NCBI RefSeq assembly: GCF_003149475.2
Contig: NZ_QFWV02000007.1
Span: 372,613-431,308, forward strand
Length of the DNA stretch: 58,696 bases
DNA from: Oceaniradius stylonematis
GTDB taxonomy: Bacteria > Pseudomonadota > Alphaproteobacteria > Rhizobiales > Rhizobiaceae
Direction: 5' to 3'
Below the pieces are notes generated by a model, which saw nothing but the letters and a program-made list of their open reading frames with translations, was not told the DNA's origin and made no database searches. Positions 18,120-25,565 of this stretch are shown here, in pieces; positions within the stretch are counted from its first letter, which is position 1; the number at the start of each line of letters is the position of its first letter. The position numbers and the translations under genes were made by a program.

Positions 18120-18730
18120 GCATCGACCGCGCCGCTCTGATCGCCGGTATCGACCGGCTGGCGGCGGCCATGGAGCGCGATTTCGACATGCTCAACACCG
18201 CCGACGGCGCGCTCGGCGACGGCGATTTGGGCGTGACGATGACGCGCGGCATGCGGCTGGTCGCCGAAAAGGCGCCCGAACTGCCCGACGATCTCGGCAT
18301 GGCGCTTCTGCAATGCGCCCAGGCCTTCACCAAATCGTCCGGCTCGTCCTACGGCACGCTTCTGGCGACAGGGCTGATGGCGATCGCCAAGGCGGTCAAG
18401 GGAGAGACGGAGCTAAGCGCCGGACGGGTTTCCGAACTGGTGGCCACCGCCCGCGACCAGATGCAGGCGCGCGGCAAGGCCGAACTGGGCGGCAAGACGG
18501 TACTCGACAGTCTCGATGCGGTGGCGTCGGCGACCGAAGGCCTCGGCGATCCGGAAGCGGTGGCGGACGCGGCGGCGCGCGCCGCCGGGGAGGCGCTCGA
18601 TGCGTTTCGCGACAAGAAGGCCACCGTCGGCCGCGCCCGCATCTTCGGCGACAAGAGCATCGGCATGGACGATCCGGGCATGCTCGCCATGAACAGCATC
18701 GTCAAGGCGCTGGCCGACCGGCAGGAATGA
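18116..18730 (+). CDS. dhaL: Dihydroxyacetone kinase-like subunit DhaL (nucleotide-binding)
   Basis: The 204-residue all-helical DAK2 protein carries the nucleotide. Asp30, Asp35 and Asp37 in ADGALGDGDLG match the three Mg2+-binding aspartates of E. coli DhaL, although the following His is Leu. The glycine-rich phosphate loop appears as SSGSSYGTL, and GRARIFGDKSIGMDDPGM matches the conserved C-terminal helix-cap region. It is translationally coupled to dhaK (ATGA). Split K and L subunits are typical of PTS-driven kinases, but the ABC-transporter context argues for ATP use, as in fused DhaK-DhaL kinases. It is the last gene of the operon. Confidence 0.9.
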   Translation: MSIDRAALIAGIDRLAAAMERDFDMLNTADGALGDGDLGVTMTRGMRLVAEKAPELPDDLGMALLQCAQAFTKSSGSSYGTLLATGLMAIAKAVKGETELSAGRVSELVATARDQMQARGKAELGGKTVLDSLDAVASATEGLGDPEAVADAAARAAGEALDAFRDKKATVGRARIFGDKSIGMDDPGMLAMNSIVKALADRQE

Positions 18731-18752
18731 ATCCGCCGGCTGACGGGCCCGG

Positions 18753-19841
18753 TCAGACCAGCGGGTCGCGCCCGCCATAATGCCGGTCGGGATAATCGGC
18801 ATGCAGCGCCTGGTCGGCTTCGGTGAACCGGCCGCGCGCAAAATTGTGCTGGTGCCAATAGGGATAGATCAGCGGCAGCCGGCTGGCATCGTTGAGCGTC
18901 TGCAGTTCGTCTTCGGTGAGGACCAGGTCGACTGCGCCGAAATTGTCGGTGAACTGGCCGGCATTGCGCCCGCCGACGACGAGCGACGAGATGGCCGGCC
19001 GGCTGAGCAGCCATGCGAGCGCCACCTGCGCGCCCGACACGCCGCGTTTTTCGCCGATGCCGACAAGCGCGTCGACGATCCGCCACAGCCGTTCCTCGTC
19101 GCGGATCGGCGGCTCGTTCCAGCCCGCCGCCTGGCGCGAGCCTTCCGGCGCATCGGCGCCGCGCCGGTGCTTGCCGGTCAGAAGGCCCGCCGCCAGCGGG
19201 CTCCAGACCAGAACGCCAAGGCCCTGGTCGACAGACAGCGGCAGCAGCTCATACTCGGCCTCGCGTGCTTCGAGCGTGTAATGGATCTGCTGGGTCGCGA
19301 AACGCGCCCCGCCGGCGCGGTCGGCGGCGGCCAGCGATTTCATCACATGCCATGCCGAATAGTTCGAGCAGCCCGGATAGCGGATCTTGCCCTGCTGCAC
19401 GAGCGTGTCGAGCGCCGCCATCGTCTCTTCGACCGGCGTCGTGCCGTCCCATTCGTGGATGTAGTAGATGTCGATATGGTCGCGCCGCAACCGCTTGAGC
19501 GAGCGTTCGCATTCGCGGATCAGGTGAAAGCGCGAGGCGCCCTCATCGTTCGGCCCGTCGCCGATGCGCATCCGCGCCTTGGAGGTGACCAGAAGATCGT
19601 CCTTGTCGGCCCGGCCGTCGAGCACCTCGCCCAAGATCTCCTCGGACGTGCCGGTCGAATACATGTTGGCCGTATCGAACAGGTTGACGCCATTGTCGGC
19701 GCACAGCGCCACCAGTTCGCGCGCCTCGGCGACACCCTGCTTGCCAACCATCGCGAACGGGCCTTCGCCGCCGAAGGTGAACGTGCCCATGGTGATGGCC
19801 GAGACCTTCAGGCCCGTCCGACCCAGCGTCCTGTACTGCAT
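18753..19841 (-). CDS. Aldo/keto reductase
   Basis: This 362-residue NADPH-dependent oxidoreductase of the AKR superfamily is probably cytosolic. The catalytic tetrad is visible: Asp and Tyr in NLFDTANMYSTGTSEEIL, Lys in LVTSKARM and His in IYYIHEWDG. A C-terminal cofactor-binding region (VVGGRNAGQF) follows. GGGAGG lies upstream of the ATG at 19841. The gene converges on dhaL with a 22-bp gap. It could interconvert a sugar or polyol and its carbonyl form in the same pathway, but general aldehyde reductases of this type are common, so the link is only by position. Confidence 0.9.
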   Translation of the reverse strand: MQYRTLGRTGLKVSAITMGTFTFGGEGPFAMVGKQGVAEARELVALCADNGVNLFDTANMYSTGTSEEILGEVLDGRADKDDLLVTSKARMRIGDGPNDEGASRFHLIRECERSLKRLRRDHIDIYYIHEWDGTTPVEETMAALDTLVQQGKIRYPGCSNYSAWHVMKSLAAADRAGGARFATQQIHYTLEAREAEYELLPLSVDQGLGVLVWSPLAAGLLTGKHRRGADAPEGSRQAAGWNEPPIRDEERLWRIVDALVGIGEKRGVSGAQVALAWLLSRPAISSLVVGGRNAGQFTDNFGAVDLVLTEDELQTLNDASRLPLIYPYWHQHNFARGRFTEADQALHADYPDRHYGGRDPLV

Positions 19842-20138
19842 TTTTTTCCTCCCGCACTGTCCCTCTTGGCCGATGCGGCAGAAGAGCCGCACGCCGGTCT
19901 GCGCGCCCTTGTCCATTTGTGCACCATGGCGCCGGTGAGGCCAAGGCTTCGGCAACGATTTATGCTGATTTTTCCGGGGGTTCGCACATGCGCGCCGGGC
20001 CGGCGGGGGCTGGGCGCACGGGCAGATGGCATGAACGAGCTTCAAACTCGAACGCTTCCAAGGCCACAAGCGTGGCCCGGGCTTTCGCCCGCCCTCGCGG
20101 AGCCGCCGAGCGAAGCAAGGCTGGCGTGAGCGAAAAGA

Positions 20139-20224
20139 TGGTGCCCCCTGCCGGACTCGAACCGGCACGGCCGAAGGCCGAGGGATTTTAAGTCCCTTGC
20201 GTCTACCAGTTCCGCCAAGGGGGC
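20139..20224 (-). tRNA. tRNA-Leu (anticodon TAA)
   Basis: The minus strand folds as an 86-nt class II tRNA. The acceptor GCCCCCT pairs with AGGGGGC, followed by discriminator A and an encoded CCA. The anticodon loop contains TAA, there is a long variable arm around CGGCCTTCGGCCG, and the T-loop is GGTTCGAGTCC. It decodes UUA/UUG leucine codons. Confidence 0.96.
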
Positions 20225-20298
20225 ACGGCGAAAGACCTAGACCGTTTTGCCGGCCGATGAAACGGGTGGGGCGCCATCGTCGGCCACGGTTCGCCCAA

Positions 20299-20329
20299 CG
20301 AAAACGGGCCGCGCAATGCACGGCCCGTT
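20299..20329 (-). terminator. Intrinsic terminator of the OmpA-family gene
   Basis: On the minus strand a 9-bp stem (arms 20321-20329 and 20303-20311, 9-nt loop) is followed by TTTTCGTT. It lies 26 nt after the stop codon of the lipoprotein gene. Confidence 0.75.
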
Positions 20330-20354
20330 GTCATCATCGAACGGTTTGCGCCGG

Positions 20355-21008
20355 TCAGCTCAGCGGCACGAGTTGGATTTCGACGCGGCGGTTCTGGGCA
20401 CGGCCCGCTTCAGTCGCATTGTCGGCCACCGGCCGCGTTTCGCCAAAGCCCGTCACCACCATGCGCTGGCCGTTGACGCCGCGGCCGGTCAGATAGTTGG
20501 CGACCGACTGGGCGCGCCGCTGCGACAGGCCCAGATTGTAGCTCTCGTCGCCGGTCGAATCCGTGTGGCCGTAAACGTCGATCAGCGTCTGGTTGTAGCG
20601 GTTGAGCACCAGCGCAACCGAATCGAGCGTTGCGAAAAAGGCGGGGATCACCTGGTCCTGGTCGACCGCGAAGGTGACGTTGGAGGGCATGTTCAAGATG
20701 ATGTTGTTGCCGACGCGCGTCACCGACACGCCGGTGCCCTGAAGCTGGGCGGCCAGTTCGGCCTGCTGGCGGTCCATATAGTTGCCGACCGCGCCGCCGG
20801 CCAATGCGCCGATGCCCGCGCCGATCAGCGCGTTGCGGCGGTCGTCGCCGCCGGCCAGAACGCCAAGGCCCGCGCCGGCCAGCGCGCCGGCGCCGGCGCC
20901 GATCGCCGTGCGGCTGGTCTGCTGCTGACCCGTGAACGGATCGGTGGTCGTGCAGGCGGCGGTGAATGTCAGCGTCGCCGCAAGCGCAATCAGTGTCTTG
21001 GTCTTCAT
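20355..21008 (-). CDS. OmpA-family peptidoglycan-associated outer-membrane lipoprotein
   Basis: This is a 217-residue envelope protein. Residues 1-20 form a signal peptide ending in a lipobox-like FTAAC. Residues ~35-75 hold a glycine-zipper stretch (AIGAGAGALAGAGLGVLAGG, ALIGAGIGALAGGAVGNYMD). Residues ~105-217 are an OmpA C-terminal domain with the diaminopimelate-binding pattern VYGHTDSTGDESYNLGLSQR and QNRRVEIQL. It would anchor the outer membrane to peptidoglycan. The ATG at 21008 is preceded by AAGGA. The arrangement matches YiaD-like lipoproteins. It stands alone with its own terminator. Confidence 0.93.
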   Translation of the reverse strand: MKTKTLIALAATLTFTAACTTTDPFTGQQQTSRTAIGAGAGALAGAGLGVLAGGDDRRNALIGAGIGALAGGAVGNYMDRQQAELAAQLQGTGVSVTRVGNNIILNMPSNVTFAVDQDQVIPAFFATLDSVALVLNRYNQTLIDVYGHTDSTGDESYNLGLSQRRAQSVANYLTGRGVNGQRMVVTGFGETRPVADNATEAGRAQNRRVEIQLVPLS

Positions 21009-21141
21009 GGAAACCCGTCCTTTCCGGTGAAAATTTCCCGTCCCGCAAGGCGAATGGCGGCAAAAAACGGCCAAAATGCGTTGCCGAGCCCGTATGTGGC
21101 CTCACTATGGCACAGCCGCCCTGCGGGCAAGCCGCGGCGGT

Positions 21142-21996
21142 TCATGCCGGTGCGCCCAGATGCCGGCGGGCAATGTAAAGCGCCAGAACGGCGGCATTGG
21201 AGACGTTGAGCGAACGGATCGCGCCGGGCATGTCAAGCCGGGCCAGATCGGTCACGGTGGCGCGGGTTTTTTCCCGCAATCCCTTGCCCTCGGCGCCCAG
21301 CACCAGCGCGACCCGGCGGCCCGTCACCGTTTCTTCGAGAGGCTTCGGCCCGTCCGAATCGAGCCCGATCGTCTGGAAGCCGCGATTGTTGAGTTCGCCA
21401 ATCGCGTTGGCGAGATTGCGCGCATGGATGATCGGCAGGTGTTCGAGCGCGCCGGAGGCGGCCTTCGCCAGAACACCGGACTCTGCCGGACTGTGCCGCG
21501 CCGTCGTCACCAGCGCGTCGGCCGCCATCGCCACGCCCGAGCGCATCAGCGCGCCGACATTGTGCGGATCGGTGACCTGGTCGAGCACGATGACGAGCTT
21601 TGCCGTGCCCAGATCCTCGAGCGTTTTCGGCGCCAGCGCGTCCGCTTCGATGGCAATGCCCTGATGCACCGCATCGGGACCGGTGAACGCGTCGATCGCC
21701 GGCGGACGGACGATCTCGACCGGAAAGGGCAGGGCGCCGATATCGCCGACCGCAAGCCGGGCGAGCGCGTTCTCGGTCGCCAGCATCCGGTGCACTTTGC
21801 GCTCGTCATTTTCGAGCGCGGCGCGCACCGTGTGAAGGCCATAGAGGGCCACACGTCCCTCGGGCAAGGCTACCGGGTCGCCGCCTTCGCCGCGCGCCCG
21901 CTTGCGGTCGCGGTGATCGCGCCTGAGCCGGGCGTAATGAGCATCCTTGGGGGTCGGGGGCATTTTCCGGGAAGGGGACTTGGGCTGGTCGGACAT
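21142..21996 (-). CDS. rlmB: 23S rRNA (guanosine-2'-O-)-methyltransferase RlmB / TrmH family
   Basis: This 284-residue SPOUT methyltransferase 2'-O-methylates a guanosine in 23S rRNA. All three SpoU motifs are present: VIVLDQVTDPHNVGALMRSG, VALVLGAEGKGLREKT and IRSLNVSNAAVLALY. A basic, probably disordered N-terminal tail of about 45 residues precedes the substrate-binding domain. The ATG at 21996 is preferred; an ATG three codons upstream is also possible, and neither has a clear ribosome-binding site. It diverges from tRNA-Tyr and tRNA-Gly, a neighbourhood common in Rhizobiales, which supports the assignment over other SpoU proteins. Confidence 0.92.
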   Translation of the reverse strand: MSDQPKSPSRKMPPTPKDAHYARLRRDHRDRKRARGEGGDPVALPEGRVALYGLHTVRAALENDERKVHRMLATENALARLAVGDIGALPFPVEIVRPPAIDAFTGPDAVHQGIAIEADALAPKTLEDLGTAKLVIVLDQVTDPHNVGALMRSGVAMAADALVTTARHSPAESGVLAKAASGALEHLPIIHARNLANAIGELNNRGFQTIGLDSDGPKPLEETVTGRRVALVLGAEGKGLREKTRATVTDLARLDMPGAIRSLNVSNAAVLALYIARRHLGAPA

Positions 21997-22167
21997 GGCG
22001 CACATATAGACACAAGGGCGTTCAAAGCGAACGCCCAATTGCCCTGCGGCGGAATTTGCCGCCTTATGGCCGTTCGGCGCGCGGCGCGTGTTGACAGCGC
22101 CTGTGGCGCGCATCATAAGGCGCGTCGTCGCGGCGCTGTCGCGGCAATGCCCGGCACCCGCCGCCAT

Positions 22168-22252
22168 GGAGGAGTGTCCGAGTGGTTAAAGGAGACGGAC
22201 TGTAAATCCGTTGGCTATGCCTACGCTGGTTCGAATCCAGCCTCCTCCACCA
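22168..22252 (+). tRNA. tRNA-Tyr (anticodon GTA)
   Basis: This is an 85-nt class II tRNA. The acceptor GGAGGAG pairs with CTCCTCC, followed by A and an encoded CCA. The anticodon stem-loop GACGGACTGTAAATCCGTT has GTA, then a variable arm GGCTATGCC, and the T-arm is GCTGGTTCGAATCCAGC. Confidence 0.97.
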
Positions 22253-22288
22253 TCGGCGTGCCGGAAGGGCGGACCTGTTCCGCCCAGT

Positions 22289-22362
22289 GCGGGTATAGCT
22301 CAATGGTAGAGCAGCAGCCTTCCAAGCTGAATATGCGGGTTCGATTCCCGCTACCCGCTCCA
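22289..22362 (+). tRNA. tRNA-Gly (anticodon TCC)
   Basis: This is a 74-nt tRNA. The acceptor GCGGGTA pairs with TACCCGC, followed by T and an encoded CCA. The anticodon loop CTTCCAA holds TCC, and the T-arm is GCGGGTTCGATTCCCGC. It lies 36 nt after tRNA-Tyr, so the two are probably one transcript. Confidence 0.97.
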
Positions 22363-22417
22363 GTCTTCCGACATCGCTGACTTCCCGTCGGACAGCCGGG
22401 CAAGCGCGCGCGCCGTC

Positions 22418-22756
22418 TCAAACCAGATCATCAATCGAGACGTTCAAAGCTTCGGCCAGCTTCTTGAGTGTCGCCACCGAGCCCTTGCTTCGGCCCGCTT
22501 CGATGTCGGCGATCTGCACGCGGTTGACGCCGGAGGCTCTGGACAGCGATGACTGGTTGAAGCCCCGCCATTGCCGGTAAACGCTGAGCGGACTTTCACC
22601 GTCGATCAGCCGCTTCATCAACTCGTGCGGCAGGCCCTCTTGCGGGTCGGCCAGATGGTCGGCCACGGCCTGCATGTCTTCATGGTCGTCACGCGCCGCG
22701 ATCAGCGCCTCATACTCGGCGCGCGGGATGGTGACGGTATCTTTCATATCATCCAT
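22418..22756 (-). CDS. XRE-family antitoxin (HigA-like)
   Basis: This protein of about 112 residues has a Cro/C1-type helix-turn-helix at residues ~62-112 (NQSSLSRASGVNRVQIADIE, LKKLAEALNVSIDDLV). The N-terminal half (VTIPRAEYEALIAARDDHED) would bind the toxin. The ATG at 22756 (MDDMKDT) is preferred because AGGA sits 5 nt upstream. An ATG at 22768 overlaps the toxin stop as ATGA and is an alternative that adds MRTI. The toxin-first order is like higBA. The protein should neutralise the RelE-type toxin and repress the operon promoter. Confidence 0.9.
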   Translation of the reverse strand: MDDMKDTVTIPRAEYEALIAARDDHEDMQAVADHLADPQEGLPHELMKRLIDGESPLSVYRQWRGFNQSSLSRASGVNRVQIADIEAGRSKGSVATLKKLAEALNVSIDDLV

Positions 22757-22764
22757 GATGGTCC

Positions 22765-23013
22765 TCATGTGTAGGCCGATCCGCGCGGCGCGATCCTGAT
22801 CACGTCGATCACCTCGCCGTCGATCATGACCACGCGCCAGTGACCGACCCGCAGCCGGATCGCATCGGTGCCCTTGAGAGCCTTGACATTGTTGGCCTGG
22901 GCGGCCGGGTCGATGGCATAAGCTTCGATCTTGCCGACGATACGTTTTGCCGTGTTGGCCGGCATTTTGCGCAGCGCCTTGCGGGCGGCCGACTGGTAGG
23001 TGATCGGCATCAT
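22765..23013 (-). CDS. RelE/ParE-family toxin (HigB-like)
   Basis: The toxin, about 82 residues, begins MPITYQSAARKALRKMPANT. It has the RelE fold pattern: an N-terminal strand, a KALRKMPANTAKRIVGKIEA helix pair, ALKGTDAIRLRVGHWRVVMI and VIDVIRIAPRGSAY, with basic residues suited to ribosome-dependent mRNA cleavage. ATGs at 23019, 23013 and 23010 are in frame. None has a Shine-Dalgarno sequence, and the predicted transcription start falls at about 23013, so a leaderless mRNA is likely. The stop overlaps the antitoxin reading frame. Activity is inferred from family only. Confidence 0.88.
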   Translation of the reverse strand: MMPITYQSAARKALRKMPANTAKRIVGKIEAYAIDPAAQANNVKALKGTDAIRLRVGHWRVVMIDGEVIDVIRIAPRGSAYT

Positions 23014-23019
23014 GCCCAT

Positions 23020-23048
23020 TATGTAGCAGTAAACTACACTATAGTCAA
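23020..23048 (-). promoter_or_regulatory. Toxin-antitoxin promoter with embedded operator
   Basis: On the minus strand a -35 TTGACT is followed by a 17-bp spacer and a -10 TACATA at 23025-23020. An inverted repeat, TGTAG-N7-CTACA (23022-23038), covers the spacer and -10. Binding of the antitoxin complex there would block RNA polymerase, as in other autoregulated TA operons. Confidence 0.6.
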
Positions 23049-23141
23049 AAACGACAGTGTGTTCCGGCGCCATCCGGCGGAAATCACCGCGTCAGCTGGA
23101 ATGGTGCGACGTACCCGCTATCTGCTCCAGATCTTTTCGAT

Positions 23142-24161
23142 TCAAATTGAGGTTGTTGCAGGTATTTCTTCGCCTTTTGCGCGAAGTTGGGGCATCACGC
23201 GCGCCGGCTCGTCGCCATCCATGCCCAGATGCATGAAGTCGATGAAGGCGCGCGCCGCTTCGTCCAGTTCCGCGTCGGCGGCCCAGGCAAGACCCACATC
23301 CATGCTCGGCACCTGGTCGGCCAGCGCCACCACCTCCACCCGCCGCCCGTCCAGCGACCAGGGCCGGTAGACCATGTCCGACAGGACCGTGACGCCCATG
23401 CCGTTTGCCACCATCGAGCGCACCGCCTCCACCGAAGACGTGCGGAAGATGGTCCTGGGGCGGTAGCGCGTGCGGTTCCAGTAGCGCTGCGCGGTGTTGG
23501 ACGCCTCGTCCACCGTCAGCATGATGTAGGGCTCCTCGGCCACATCCTGAAGCGAGATGGACGGGTTCATCAGAAGCGGGTGCTGCGCGGGCAGCCACAG
23601 GCGCCGCCGCGAGCGCAGCAGCGTGTCATAGGCGATCCCCTCCTGGTTGACGATGTTGGAGGTCAGCATCACGGCGAGGTCGAACTGGCCGGTCACCAGC
23701 CCTTCCTCGATCTCGCCGCGCGGCGTCTCGGTCATCTTGATGTCGATGTTGGGAAAGTTGCGGGCAAAGCGCGCAACGAAGGGCGGCGCGTAATAGCCGG
23801 CCACGGTGTAGGTCGTCGCAAGGCGCAGCGTGCCGGTGACATTGTCGCGCATGCGCGTCGGCAGCCGCACCGCCTCGTCGACGGCGGCTGAAATGTGCAC
23901 CGCATGTTCGAGAAACAAATTGCCTTCATAGGTCAGCGTCACGCCGGAAGAATGGCGCTCGAACAGGGAGGCGCCGATAATCTCCTCGAGCTGTTTGATG
24001 GCCGCCGTCACCGCAGATTGCGACACGTTCAGATCCTTGGCCGCGCGCGAGACCTGGCCGGCATTGGCGACGGCGATGAAATAGCGGATTTGACGCAGAG
24101 ATGGTTCGATCAATTTTTTCGATTTCCAATATCGATTGATGCGATGATCTATGCCCACCAT
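23142..24161 (-). CDS. LysR-family transcriptional regulator
   Basis: The 339-residue protein has an N-terminal winged helix (LRQIRYFIAVANAGQVSRAA, LNVSQSAVTAAIKQLEEIIG, residues ~22-65) and a C-terminal periplasmic-binding-like effector domain with IDIKMTETPRGEIEEGLVTG and VLSDMVYRPW. It diverges from the second ABC transporter-PxpABC operon across about 300 bp, the usual arrangement for an activator of that operon; the inducer would be the transported compound or a product. The ATG at 24161 is preferred, with AAGG about 12 nt upstream. Confidence 0.93.
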   Translation of the reverse strand: MVGIDHRINRYWKSKKLIEPSLRQIRYFIAVANAGQVSRAAKDLNVSQSAVTAAIKQLEEIIGASLFERHSSGVTLTYEGNLFLEHAVHISAAVDEAVRLPTRMRDNVTGTLRLATTYTVAGYYAPPFVARFARNFPNIDIKMTETPRGEIEEGLVTGQFDLAVMLTSNIVNQEGIAYDTLLRSRRRLWLPAQHPLLMNPSISLQDVAEEPYIMLTVDEASNTAQRYWNRTRYRPRTIFRTSSVEAVRSMVANGMGVTVLSDMVYRPWSLDGRRVEVVALADQVPSMDVGLAWAADAELDEAARAFIDFMHLGMDGDEPARVMPQLRAKGEEIPATTSI

Positions 24162-24467
24162 GTGAGCACGCCTTGCCCTTACAGGAGGCAAGGTTCATCG
24201 GGATCATGTCCGCTGATATGTTTAAAATCAAGATAAAACAAGGATTTCATACGAAACCTGATGACGCGAAGCGGTTTTGCTGCGCTTGCTAAGATCGCTG
24301 CACAGCAACAAAGCAGGCATCGGAAAATCAGATTTAGGATAGCCGACATTCGTATTTTACAATGCCCCGTGCCGGCCCCTAACGTTTCGGGACCGTCCGG
24401 CCTCACCCGGTTTGACGGCCATAGCGGCCCTGCGCCGCCCATCTGACAAACGAAGTGGAGGCGTTTG
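24162..24467 (+). promoter_or_regulatory. Divergent LysR / ABC-PxpABC control region
   Basis: This stretch of about 300 bp has lower GC than its flanks and no reading frame I believe. AT-rich segments at ~24219-24250 and ~24325-24362 (including TACAAT as a possible -10) are where promoters and LysR T-N11-A sites would be expected. I cannot define a clear -35/-10 pair or operator by eye. Confidence 0.35.
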
Positions 24468-25541
24468 ATGAGCACCAAACTCACAGCCCTATTGTGTTCG
24501 GCAGCGATTGCCGTCGCCGCGACCGGCGTTGCGTCGGCCGAAGACTGGTACCCCTATTCCGTCGAAAGCTGGGACCCGCCGTTCGACATGGCGAGCCCGC
24601 GCTCCAGCCTTGACTACACGCCGCTCGAGGCGGCTTCCCAGCCCTGGGAGATCTGCGTCTCGTTCCCGCACATGAAAGATGCCTACTGGCTCGGCGTGAA
24701 CTACGGCGTCTCCGAGGAGGCCAAGCGCCTGGGCGTCAAGATGCAGCTCGTTGAAGCGGGCGGCTATACCGAACTGAACACGCAGATCTCGCAGATCGAG
24801 GATTGCGTGGCGGCCGGCGCCGACGCCGTGGTGATCGGCGCGATCTCGTTTGACGGGCTCAACAACATCGTCAGCGAAGTGCGCGGCCGCGACATTCCGG
24901 TGATCGACGTCATCAACGGCATGTCGTCTCCCGAACTGTCGGCCAAATCGCTGGTGTCGTTCGGCGAAATGGGTGCCAAGGCCGGTGCGTTCCTCGCCGA
25001 ACAGCATCCCGAGGGCAGCGACGCGGTCAAGGCGGCCTGGTTCCCCGGTCCCGCCGGCGCGGGCTGGGTCGAAGCGGGCAACACCGGCTTCACCGGCGCC
25101 ATCGAGGGCAGCGCCATCGAACTGGTCGAGACCAAATATGGCGACACCGGCAAGGAAGCCCAGGCCAAACTGGTCGAGGACACGCTGGAGGCCCATCCGG
25201 ACCTCAACTATATCGTCGGCACGGCGGTGACCGCCGAAGCGGCGGTGCCGATCCTGCGCGCGCGCGGGCTGACCGACCAGATCAAGATCGTGTCCTATTA
25301 TTACACGCCGGGCGTCGACCAGGGCATCCGTCGTGGCCAGATCCTGGCGGCACCGACAGACTCGACCGTGATCCAGGGCCGCATCGCCATCGACCAGGCC
25401 GTGCGCATCCTCGAAGGCGAGGACTATGAGAAGCATGTCGGTCCGGCGCTCTATGTGGTGACCCAGGACAGCCATGCCGACTTCGATCCGTCCTCGACGC
25501 TGGCACCCGACGGTTTCCGTCCGGTCTTCCGCGTCGAATAA
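24468..25541 (+). CDS. TorT-like periplasmic substrate-binding protein of an ABC transporter
   Basis: The 357-residue protein has a Sec signal peptide (residues 1-25, ending ATGVASA). The mature part starts EDWYPYSVESWDPPFDM, a leader typical of the TorT-like subgroup of type I periplasmic-binding proteins, followed by QPWEICVSFPHMKDAYWLGV. The TorT name comes from the TMAO sensor partner, but here it is followed by an ATPase and permease, so it is a transport receptor. The ATG at 24468 is preceded by GTGGAGG. The ligand is unknown; the downstream PxpABC-biotin genes suggest a lactam, cyclic amide or other nitrogen-containing compound rather than a simple sugar. Confidence 0.9.
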   Translation: MSTKLTALLCSAAIAVAATGVASAEDWYPYSVESWDPPFDMASPRSSLDYTPLEAASQPWEICVSFPHMKDAYWLGVNYGVSEEAKRLGVKMQLVEAGGYTELNTQISQIEDCVAAGADAVVIGAISFDGLNNIVSEVRGRDIPVIDVINGMSSPELSAKSLVSFGEMGAKAGAFLAEQHPEGSDAVKAAWFPGPAGAGWVEAGNTGFTGAIEGSAIELVETKYGDTGKEAQAKLVEDTLEAHPDLNYIVGTAVTAEAAVPILRARGLTDQIKIVSYYYTPGVDQGIRRGQILAAPTDSTVIQGRIAIDQAVRILEGEDYEKHVGPALYVVTQDSHADFDPSSTLAPDGFRPVFRVE

Positions 25542-25565
25542 GCGGGCAATCGGGGCAACGCCGTG

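Noticed and set aside
18738-18756. Bidirectional terminator between dhaL and the aldo/keto reductase gene
   Set aside because: There is a short CTGAC...GTCAG pairing, but arms are only about 5 bp, there is no U tract and it overlaps the stop codon.
22289-22362. tRNA-Gly as the attachment site of an integrated element
   Set aside because: No integrase gene and no duplicate of the tRNA 3' end were found downstream in the window; only the synteny question is kept.
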